DNA from: Clostridia bacterium
GTDB taxonomy: Bacteria > Bacillota > Clostridia > Oscillospirales > CAG-272
Assembly (NCBI GenBank): GCA_017452565.1
Contig: JAFTMF010000158.1
Location: 1 to 5,133 of the forward strand
DNA: 5,133 nucleotides
Reading direction: 5' to 3'
Shown here: piece by piece, positions 1 to 4,073 of the stretch
Position numbering within the stretch: the first letter of the stretch is position 1
Layout: every line of letters begins with the position of its first letter
Position numbers and translations under genes: made by a program
The notes under the pieces: model-generated
Seen by the model: the letters and a program-made list of their open reading frames with translations, nothing else
Databases searched by the model: none
Told to the model about the DNA's origin: nothing

Positions 1-55
1 CCTTGGCAACCGTATCGAACATCCCATCCCTAAGAACCCCCAAAAACTATTATAA
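1..55. other. Left edge, no secure gene
   Basis: This stretch is too short to assign. On the plus strand, frame 2 stays open from the edge to a TAA at 53-55 and would give the C-terminal residues LGNRIEHPIPKNPQKLL. A plus-strand gene ending here, directly before the hairpin at 56-79, is therefore possible. On the minus strand an ATG at 22-20 opens MFDTVAK to the edge, preceded only by a weak GGG-rich stretch, so a minus-strand gene start is an equally open alternative. Neither peptide is recognisable. Confidence 0.2.
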
Positions 56-79
56 AAGCCGACGAATAATCGTCGGCTT
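56..79 (-). terminator. Hairpin terminator, 10-bp stem
   Basis: A perfect 10-bp stem (AAGCCGACGA at 56-65 with TCGTCGGCTT at 70-79) encloses a 4-nt ATAA loop. Read on the minus strand it is followed by TTATAATAGTTTTT, a usable U-rich tail. On the plus strand the tail is GAATAG, which is poor. It is therefore best read as the second of two tandem terminators for the minus-strand PfoR-like gene, though it might also stop a plus-strand gene entering from the left. Confidence 0.6.
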
Positions 80-94
80 GAATAGTAAATAAAT

Positions 95-116
95 GCCCCG
101 CAAGTATTTGCGGGGC
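95..116 (-). terminator. GC-rich terminator hairpin, 9-bp stem
   Basis: GCCCCGCAA (95-103) pairs perfectly with TTGCGGGGC (108-116) around a 4-nt GTAT loop. On the minus strand the tail is ATTTATTTACT. It is U-rich but interrupted, so termination here may be partial and backed up by the hairpin at 56-79. It lies 63 nt past the stop of the PfoR-like gene. Confidence 0.6.
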
Positions 117-131
117 TTAATAGAAGTTCTT

Positions 132-178
132 GGGAGGTTTGGAACCTTTCTTTCAAGAAAGGTTCCAAGTCGTCTCCC
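132..178. repeat. Long inverted repeat abutting a stop codon
   Basis: TTGGAACCTTTCTT (139-152) and AAGAAAGGTTCCAA (155-168) are perfect reverse complements separated by 2 nt. An outer pair, GGGAG (132-136) with CTCCC (174-178), extends the fold after a short internal loop. In practice the RNA loop would open to 4 or more nt. There is no U-tract on either side, so it is not a classical intrinsic terminator. The element starts at the base immediately after the TAG stop of the minus-strand gene. GGAACCTTT...AAAGGTTCC hairpins recur, as I recall, between genes of gut Clostridia, so a dispersed REP/MITE-like element is a reasonable inference. It could equally be a 3'-end stabilising hairpin. Confidence 0.6.
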
Positions 179-1279
179 CTATACGTCGATTTTCATATCG
201 CCGGTTTGGACGAGTCTAAGCTTGCGCAGGACTTCGTTGCAGGCGATAGAGAGAATTGCGGGGAGAACCACGCAGAGCAGGAGCAGACCTACCCACACGG
301 TCACCGAGGAGCCGGAGTATTTCAGCACGCCGATGGGGCCTACCAGACCGCAGGTACCCATTCCGGCAAAGACACCGGCACATTTCAGCTTAAACAAAGT
401 GGTAGAAAGTGCGCCGCAAACCGCGGAAGAGAAGATCACGGGGATCCAGATCACCGGCTTGCGGATGATGTTGCCCATCTGGAGCATAGATGTGCCCAGC
501 CCTTGAGCGATCAGACCGCCAAAGCCGTTTTCGCGGAAGGAGATGGCGGCAAAGCCCACCATCTGACAGCAGCATCCTACCGCCGCCGCACCGGCAGCCA
601 GATAGAGCGCTTCGGGAGCGGTGGAGCCGGCAATCACCGTCTCACTGAAGACCACCGCACAGATAGCGGCAGAGGAGATGGGAAGGGTCAGCACGATGCC
701 CATCACCACAGACACGATAATGCCCATCAGAAGGGGAGCAAAATCGGTGGCAATGCCGATGAAATTGCCGAGATAGTACATAATGTATGCGACCGTGGGG
801 CAGATCAGGAGCGCCGCTCCGTAGCCCGAGAGGAGTACGGTGAGGGGGGTCACCAAGATATCCACTTTCGTTTCCTTGGAGACTACCTTGCCCAGCTCGC
901 AGGCGATGATCACCACGAAGAAGATGCCGGCAGGTCCTGCGCTGTAGGCAGTGCCGCCGATGGTGGCGCCCATAGCGTTGGCCATCGCACCTACCACCGC
1001 ACAGGAGTAGATTACCAGCGGGGGCGCTTTCAGTGCCACCGCCATTGCCACGCCGATGGCCATACCGGTGGCCGATTTGGCGTAGCCTGCGATATCCCGC
1101 AGAAATTCGCAGTAGCCGCCGGTGAGATCCGCTACGGTGCCGAGGATGGTGCTCATCAGCAGGGTAGCGAACAGACCCAGCGCCATTGCGCCCATAGCGT
1201 CGATGAAGTAGACCTTCGCCGACGGCTTAATTTGTTTGCGCTTGAGGAACGCAGAGAGTTTGCCCGTTTGTTTTTTCAT
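179..1279 (-). CDS. PfoR-type PTS EIIC-like membrane protein
   Basis: A 366-residue polytopic membrane protein of the PTS_EIIC_2/PfoR family (the COG3641 type). After a basic N-terminus (residues 1-22) come about eight to ten hydrophobic segments, roughly at 28-50, 73-98, 113-130, 141-170, 178-210, 224-247, 276-296, 303-320 and 325-347. Family-like signatures are GTSMLQMGNI (262-271) followed by KPVIWIP, and the glycine-rich GMGTCGLVGPIG (306-317). Length is normal for the family. The protein resembles the membrane domain of sugar PTS permeases, but no IIA or IIB partner is in the window, so the substrate, and whether it transports at all, is unknown. PfoR of Clostridium perfringens was named as a regulator of perfringolysin O, and that role should not be assumed here. 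The ATG at 1279-1277 follows GGAG (1294-1291) by 11 nt. The gene is divergent from the MgsA-like gene and has its own consensus promoter and a structured leader. Confidence 0.85.
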   Translation of the reverse strand: MKKQTGKLSAFLKRKQIKPSAKVYFIDAMGAMALGLFATLLMSTILGTVADLTGGYCEFLRDIAGYAKSATGMAIGVAMAVALKAPPLVIYSCAVVGAMANAMGATIGGTAYSAGPAGIFFVVIIACELGKVVSKETKVDILVTPLTVLLSGYGAALLICPTVAYIMYYLGNFIGIATDFAPLLMGIIVSVVMGIVLTLPISSAAICAVVFSETVIAGSTAPEALYLAAGAAAVGCCCQMVGFAAISFRENGFGGLIAQGLGTSMLQMGNIIRKPVIWIPVIFSSAVCGALSTTLFKLKCAGVFAGMGTCGLVGPIGVLKYSGSSVTVWVGLLLLCVVLPAILSIACNEVLRKLRLVQTGDMKIDV

Positions 1280-1312
1280 ATATTCTCTTTCTCCGCCGCC
1301 AAAAGAAAATCT

Positions 1313-1370
1313 GAAAAAGTGCGGGCTTGCCTGCGGCGGCAGGCACTAATCCCCGAGGGTGATCTTTTTC
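1313..1370 (-). promoter_or_regulatory. Structured leader of the PfoR-like gene
   Basis: Within the predicted leader of about 105 nt (transcription start near 1384), GAAAAAG (RNA from 1370 to 1364) can pair with CTTTTTC (1319 to 1313), closing a 44-nt core. Inside, TGCCTGC (1345-1339) pairs with GCAGGCA (1334-1328) around a CGCC loop, a perfect 7-bp hairpin. The loop and flanking stem contain CCGCCGC (1339-1333), which is complementary over 7 nt to GCGGCGG (1299-1293), and the latter overlaps the Shine-Dalgarno GGAG (1294-1291). This would allow ribosome-site occlusion. I do not recognise a known riboswitch class. Pairings are seen directly; function is inferred. Confidence 0.4.
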
Positions 1371-1390
1371 GAATATTTGTCATTATATCT

Positions 1391-1419
1391 ATTATATTCC
1401 TCAAAATTTCATCTGTCAA
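1391..1419 (-). promoter_or_regulatory. Consensus sigma-A promoter, PfoR-like gene
   Basis: On the minus strand TTGACA (1419-1414) and TATAAT (1396-1391) match the consensus at every base and are separated by exactly 17 bp. Transcription would start near 1384, about 105 nt before the ATG of the PfoR-like gene. Such a complete match suggests strong basal activity, so control may act through the dyad upstream or through the leader. Confidence 0.85.
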
Positions 1420-1433
1420 TAGTGATTTCGCCC

Positions 1434-1450
1434 AAAATGTACAACATTTT
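1434..1450. promoter_or_regulatory. Candidate operator dyad between divergent promoters
   Basis: AAAATGT (1434-1440) and ACATTTT (1444-1450) form a perfect 7-bp inverted repeat with a 3-bp spacer. It sits between the two -35 boxes, centred about 58 bp upstream of the leftward start and 67 bp upstream of the rightward one. The position suits a dimeric regulator serving both genes. The AT-rich content means chance occurrence is a real alternative, and I cannot assign it to a known regulator. Confidence 0.35.
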
Positions 1451-1473
1451 TCTAAAAAATATTTCCAAATCCA

Positions 1474-1502
1474 TTGACAAGGACAATCGGTTGTGCTATA
1501 AT
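1474..1502 (+). promoter_or_regulatory. mgsA: Perfect extended -10 promoter, MgsA-like gene
   Basis: TTGACA (1474-1479), a 17-bp spacer and TATAAT (1497-1502) are all exact consensus. A TG dinucleotide at 1494-1495 completes an extended -10 element. The transcription start would be near 1509, leaving a leader of about 93 nt before the ATG at 1602. This should be among the stronger sigma-A promoters of the genome. It may also drive pyk by read-through. Confidence 0.9.
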
Positions 1503-1513
1503 AATCCCATATT

Positions 1514-1577
1514 GGGAGAATATGTTCATTTTCGTCTCCCCGACTTTTTACAACAGTGTTGTTGCTCTCCGGGAGGG
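1514..1577 (+). promoter_or_regulatory. Leader with competing pairings, MgsA-like gene
   Basis: The leader contains GGGAGA (1514-1519), which pairs with TCTCCC (1535-1540). The second strand can instead pair through CTCCC (1536-1540) with GGGAG (1571-1575), while TCTCC (1566-1570) can pair with GGAGA (1515-1519). A small ACAAC/GTTGT hairpin (1550-1554 with 1558-1562) lies between. These options exclude one another, so the leader could switch shape. There is no U-tract that would make a terminator. The evidence is limited to base complementarity. Confidence 0.25.
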
Positions 1578-1586
1578 TGGCAGCAG

Positions 1587-1592
1587 AAAGGA
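1587..1592 (+). promoter_or_regulatory. Ribosome binding site fixing the 1602 start
   Basis: AAAGGA lies 9 nt before the ATG at 1602. The reading frame is open further upstream, to an ATG at 1359, but that segment runs across both promoters and the leader and reads as low-quality protein. This site and the homology both set the start at 1602. Confidence 0.75.
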
Positions 1593-1601
1593 TCAAAGAT
1601 C

Positions 1602-2021
1602 ATGGAAATTGCAATCATTGCCGATGACACCAAAAAAGAATTAATGACCGAGTTTTGCATCGCCTACTGTGGCATTCTCAGCAAGCACTCTTTGTGCGCT
1701 ACTGCGGTAACCGGAAAGTTCATCTCTGATGCCACCGGATTGCAGATCGAGCGTATGCTGGCAGGCTCTCACGGCGGCGCAGAACAAATTGCTGCCCGTG
1801 TTTCCTACAACGAAATCGATATGCTTCTCTTTTTCCGTGACACGGCCACTAAAAAAGCTCCTTCGGAGATCGATAACGATCTTCTGAGAATGTGCGATTC
1901 GTACAACGTGCCTGTCGCTACCAACATCGCTACGGCTGAGGTACTGGTCTGCGCCCTGGAGCGGGGCGATCTGGATTGGCGCCAGTACGTCAACCCCAAA
2001 TACAGCCGCAAAAAGGTATAA
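1602..2021 (+). CDS. mgsA: MgsA-family protein with degenerate active site
   Basis: A 139-residue protein covering the whole methylglyoxal synthase fold. That family converts dihydroxyacetone phosphate to methylglyoxal and phosphate in the cytosol. Family landmarks are IAIIADDTKKE (3-13), ATGLQIERML (44-53), IDMLLFFRD (72-80) and NVPVATNIATAE (102-113). Aligned by eye without gaps to the Escherichia coli enzyme as I recall it, the key positions change as follows: His19 is Asp8, the catalytic Asp71 is Ala60 (GGAEQ in place of GGDQQ), His98 is Pro87 and Asp101 is Ile90. A one-residue loop shift would restore Asp91 at position 101, but would still leave Ser at His98. Of the phosphate loop, Thr34 and Thr37 remain, Thr47 is Val36 and Ser65 is Ala54. 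Asp20, Lys23 and Asp91 are kept (Asp9, Lys12, Asp80). The frame is intact and the promoter excellent, so this is unlikely to be a decayed gene. I infer a pseudoenzyme or changed specificity. Automatic annotation would call it methylglyoxal synthase. It ends 118 nt before pyk. Confidence 0.85.
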   Translation: MEIAIIADDTKKELMTEFCIAYCGILSKHSLCATAVTGKFISDATGLQIERMLAGSHGGAEQIAARVSYNEIDMLLFFRDTATKKAPSEIDNDLLRMCDSYNVPVATNIATAEVLVCALERGDLDWRQYVNPKYSRKKV

Positions 2022-2044
2022 TTTCTTTAGAAACTTCAAATATT

Positions 2045-2073
2045 ACAGCTCCCTTTTCGGGAGCTGTTTCTAT
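2045..2073 (+). terminator. Terminator with weak U-tract after MgsA-like gene
   Basis: ACAGCTCCC (2045-2053) pairs perfectly with GGGAGCTGT (2059-2067) around a TTTTC loop. The tail reads TTCTATA, so the U-tract is short and broken. It begins 24 nt past the stop at 2021. Termination is probably incomplete, which would let the strong upstream promoter supply pyk. Confidence 0.65.
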
Positions 2074-2127
2074 ACGAATCAAATTCGGGGCGTGCTGATG
2101 CCCGTACCCTATCCTGACAACACCATC

Positions 2128-2132
2128 GGAGG
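2128..2132 (+). promoter_or_regulatory. Ribosome binding site fixing the pyk start
   Basis: GGAGG sits 7 nt before the ATG at 2140. The frame is open further upstream, with a GTG at 2092 and an ATG at 2098. Those lack a comparable site and lie in a small hairpin (2088-2093 with 2098-2103, one G-U pair). The 2140 start gives MKADYMQTKIVCTIGPAS, close to the usual pyruvate kinase N-terminus. Confidence 0.85.
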
Positions 2133-2139
2133 TCACACT

Positions 2140-3570
2140 ATGAAAGCAGATTATATGCAGACCAAAATCGTTTGTACCATCGGTCCCGCCAGCAAAAGCG
2201 AAGCAGTTCTCACCGATCTGATTCGGGCAGGTATGAACGTCGCACGACTGAACTTCTCTCATAACACCCACGACGACCATCTGGAGACCATTCAGATGAT
2301 TCGGAAAGTGCGGGATAGACTCCACGCGCCGGTGGCAATCCTGCTGGACACCAAGGGCCCCGAGATTCGCCTGCGCACCTTTGAAAACGGTTCCGCAACT
2401 CTGAAAAAGGGCGCAACCTTTACCCTCACCACCCGTGAAATCGAGGGCAACGAGGAGGTCTGTTCCATTACTTACGCAGATCTTCCCCGTCAGCTGGAGA
2501 TTGGCACTAACATCCTCATCGACGATGGCAAAATCCGCTTAGTAGTCAGCGAGGTAGAGGATACCGAGATTCATTGTACCGTCAAGCACGGCGGCAAGGT
2601 ATCCAACCGCAAGTCTATCAACATCCCCAAGGTGCATCTGGATCTGCCCTATCTCTCTCCTGCAGATGAAGCTGACCTGATCTTCGGCATCGAAAACGAC
2701 GTGGATTTCATCGCCGCTTCCTTCGTGCGCTGCAAGGAGGACGTGATCACTCTGCGCAAGTTCGTGAACTATCACGGCGGACACAAGATCCGCATTATCT
2801 CCAAGATTGAGAATATCGAGGGCGTTGAGAACATCGACGAGATTCTGAAGGCATCCGACGGTATTATGGTTGCCCGTGGCGATATGGGCGTTGAGGTGGA
2901 CTTCGAAAAGCTCCCGGGTATTCAGAAAAAGTTCATCCGCAAGTGCTACCAGTCGGGTAAGATGGTTATCACCGCTACTCAGATGCTGGAATCTATGATC
3001 CACTCCACCACTCCCACCCGTGCGGAGATCACCGACGTTGCCAACGCCGTGTTCGACGGTACCTCTGCGGTAATGCTGTCGGGCGAGACTGCTGTTGGCG
3101 ATCATCCCGTTCACGTAGTCGAGGTGATGGCCAAGATTGCACGGCAGGCGGAGCGGGACGCATTCGAAATGGGCGTTTATAAGGGGCTCCAGCACGAGAA
3201 CGACTTTACCAGTACCACCAACGCTATCTGTGATGCGGCTTGTAAGGCGGCCTCCGACCTCCACGCCAGCGCCATCATCGCGGTTACCAAATCGGGCGAG
3301 ACGGCACGCCGGGTATCCAAGTTCCGTCCCGACATTCCCATCGTAGCGGCTACCCCTGATGAAAAGACCTTCCATCAGCTGGCACTGTCTTGGGGCGTAT
3401 GCCCGGTTCTGGCACTGCCCCAGACCGATACCGACACCCTCTTCCGCCACGCCATCGATTGCGCTAAGCAGATCGACGTGGTAGACACCGGAGACAAGGT
3501 GGTTATCACCGGCGGTGTTCCCCTGAATCTCCCCGGCTATACCAATATTTTGAAGGTACAGACGGTGTAA
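2140..3570 (+). CDS. pyk: Pyruvate kinase
   Basis: A 476-residue cytosolic glycolytic enzyme that transfers phosphate from phosphoenolpyruvate to ADP, giving pyruvate and ATP. The TIM-barrel A domain begins with KIVCTIGPAS (9-18) and ARLNFSHN (35-42). LLDTKGPEIR (68-77) leads into the B domain (about 78-175). The signature IISKIENIEGV (219-229) holds catalytic Lys222 and metal ligand Glu224. ARGDMGVE (245-252) supplies metal ligand Asp248, and TPTRAEITDVANAVFDGT (291-308) with MLSGETA (312-318) completes the active site. Glu75 corresponds to Glu117 of the rabbit enzyme, which is associated with potassium dependence. The C domain (about 355-476) contains TKSGETARRVSKFRP, the usual region for effector binding. 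The length matches the short form. The extra C-terminal PEP-utiliser domain of Bacillus-type enzymes is absent. No convincing promoter lies between 2068 and 2127, so transcription may come from the MgsA-like gene's promoter. Confidence 0.97.
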   Translation: MKADYMQTKIVCTIGPASKSEAVLTDLIRAGMNVARLNFSHNTHDDHLETIQMIRKVRDRLHAPVAILLDTKGPEIRLRTFENGSATLKKGATFTLTTREIEGNEEVCSITYADLPRQLEIGTNILIDDGKIRLVVSEVEDTEIHCTVKHGGKVSNRKSINIPKVHLDLPYLSPADEADLIFGIENDVDFIAASFVRCKEDVITLRKFVNYHGGHKIRIISKIENIEGVENIDEILKASDGIMVARGDMGVEVDFEKLPGIQKKFIRKCYQSGKMVITATQMLESMIHSTTPTRAEITDVANAVFDGTSAVMLSGETAVGDHPVHVVEVMAKIARQAERDAFEMGVYKGLQHENDFTSTTNAICDAACKAASDLHASAIIAVTKSGETARRVSKFRPDIPIVAATPDEKTFHQLALSWGVCPVLALPQTDTDTLFRHAIDCAKQIDVVDTGDKVVITGGVPLNLPGYTNILKVQTV

Positions 3571-3585
3571 TTCTATTGTATAATA

Positions 3586-3617
3586 AAAAGAGGACTTTCT
3601 TTGGAAAGTCCTCTTTT
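3586..3617. terminator. Bidirectional terminator, pyk and small gene
   Basis: AAAAGAGGACTTTC (3586-3599) and GAAAGTCCTCTTTT (3604-3617) form a perfect 14-bp stem with a TTTG loop. It lies between the converging pyk stop (3570) and small gene stop (3627). U-runs occur on both strands: TCTTTTGTG on plus and CTCTTTTTATTATA on minus. It should end both transcripts. Confidence 0.9.
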
Positions 3618-3626
3618 GTGTGTGGA

Positions 3627-3845
3627 TTATTGGTCATCCTCCTCTTCCTCCTCGCGGAAGATGTCCGCCCAGAGGGAGCTGAAGATGCCGGAGAAGTGGG
3701 GGAGTGCTTGCTTTATGATGTGGTCGGTGAGCTTGCCTTCCAGCCACAAGGCTCTCAGGCGTTTGGCCAGCTTTTGCTTGGCCCGGAATTCGCGGTCGAT
3801 GGCGCCGATGGCTGCGTTAGCGGTGGGATCTGAGTAGTTTCTCAT
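3627..3845 (-). CDS. Uncharacterised 72-residue small protein
   Basis: A small soluble-looking protein with no membrane segment or signal peptide. The N-terminus MRNYSDPTANAAIGAIDREF leads into a basic, probably helical stretch (REFRAKQKLAKRLRALWLEGK, residues 18-38). A more hydrophobic segment follows (HIIKQALPHFSGIFSSLWADIF, 42-63), and then a strongly acidic tail, EEEEEDDQ (65-72). The YxDPTAxxAI pattern reminds me of short uncharacterised clostridial proteins, but I cannot name a family. The start is secure: AGGAGG (3859-3854) lies 8 nt before the ATG at 3845. The gene has its own near-consensus promoter and a leader of about 139 nt carrying a terminator and possible antiterminator. The function is unknown. 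Basic and acidic halves could support binding to another protein or to nucleic acid, but that is speculation. Confidence 0.8.
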   Translation of the reverse strand: MRNYSDPTANAAIGAIDREFRAKQKLAKRLRALWLEGKLTDHIIKQALPHFSGIFSSLWADIFREEEEEDDQ

Positions 3846-3853
3846 AGTGTGTT

Positions 3854-3859
3854 CCTCCT
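3854..3859 (-). promoter_or_regulatory. Ribosome binding site of the small gene
   Basis: AGGAGG on the minus strand (3859-3854) is a full Shine-Dalgarno 8 nt before the ATG at 3845. It decides the start, because the same frame is open to 4049. That longer reading would begin upstream of the promoter and cross the leader terminator. Confidence 0.9.
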
Positions 3860-3885
3860 GAAAAGAAAAATAGAATTTTCCCAGC

Positions 3886-3959
3886 GGAAACAAAAAACTC
3901 GTTTCCTGCAAATGGGCAGACTTCTCCCGAAGCCTATCAAACCATTTACAAAAACGAGT
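3886..3959 (-). ncRNA. Leader RNA with terminator and antiterminator
   Basis: On the minus strand ACTCGTTT (3959-3952) pairs with AAACGAGT (3904-3897) and is followed by a run of U (3897-3892), a bona fide intrinsic terminator base. Above an asymmetric internal loop (TTGT opposite GCAGG), AAATGG (3947-3942) pairs with CCATTT (3915-3910). Above a second loop (TTTGAT opposite GC), AGGCTTC (3935-3929) pairs with GAAGTCT (3924-3918), with one G-U pair and a GGGA loop. The 3' strand of the terminator is also part of GGAAAC (3906-3901). That sequence can pair with GTTTCC (3891-3886) just past the U-run and so break the terminator. The layout fits a transcription attenuator or riboswitch controlling the 72-residue gene. 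It could also be a stand-alone small RNA of about 90 nt. It matches no class I can recall. Confidence 0.6.
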
Positions 3960-3990
3960 ACAAACTACGTTATTTTTTAATTGTGCATAC

Positions 3991-4019
3991 AGTATAGCAT
4001 AGATTTGCGTGTTTGTCAA
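3991..4019 (-). promoter_or_regulatory. Near-consensus promoter of leader and small gene
   Basis: On the minus strand TTGACA (4019-4014) is exact, the spacer is 17 bp, and TATACT (3996-3991) differs from consensus by one base. It is preceded by a TG extension. Transcription would start near 3984, placing about 139 nt before the small gene's ATG. The promoter begins only 10 bp after the terminator hairpin of the lipase-like gene, so the unit is insulated from upstream transcription. Confidence 0.85.
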
Positions 4020-4029
4020 GGGGAAAATA

Positions 4030-4061
4030 AAAAATAGGACTTTTTTCAAAGTCCTATTTTT
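4030..4061 (-). terminator. Terminator of the lipase-like gene
   Basis: AAAAATAGGACTTT (4030-4043) pairs perfectly with AAAGTCCTATTTTT (4048-4061) around a TTTC loop. On the minus strand the hairpin is followed by ATTTTCCCC after a U-rich 3' arm. It starts 12 nt past the TGA stop of the lipase-like gene. Its stem shares the AGGACTTT core with the terminator at 3586-3617. Confidence 0.85.
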
Positions 4062-4073
4062 ATTTTGCGGTGG

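Noticed and set aside
1313..1370. Assignment of the PfoR-like leader to a known riboswitch (fluoride, ZTP, preQ1, SAM, glycine and others considered)
   Set aside because: The conserved core sequences of those classes, as I recall them, are not present, so only a generic structured-leader call is kept.
206..1477. Long plus-strand open frame opposite the PfoR-like gene
   Set aside because: It is rich in His, Gly, Arg and Asp with no family likeness, lies antisense to a clear membrane protein, and runs across the divergent promoter.
1276..1596. Minus-strand open frame across the divergent control region
   Set aside because: It spans both consensus promoters and the leaders, and has no plausible ribosome site or recognisable protein character.
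2017..2022. TATAAT that could be a -10 box for pyk
   Set aside because: It overlaps the stop codon of the MgsA-like gene, has no -35 at a proper distance, and lies before a terminator hairpin.
2092..2139. Upstream GTG or ATG start for pyk
   Set aside because: There is no Shine-Dalgarno before 2092 or 2098, whereas GGAGG lies 7 nt before 2140 and the N-terminus from there fits the family.
2539..3450. A 303-residue minus-strand open frame inside pyk
   Set aside because: It lies entirely antisense to a highly conserved pyruvate kinase, has no ribosome site or promoter, and its composition mirrors the sense codons.
3846..4049. N-terminal extension of the small minus-strand protein
   Set aside because: The extension would start upstream of the mapped-looking promoter and run through the leader terminator. 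The AGGAGG at 3859-3854 fixes the start at 3845.
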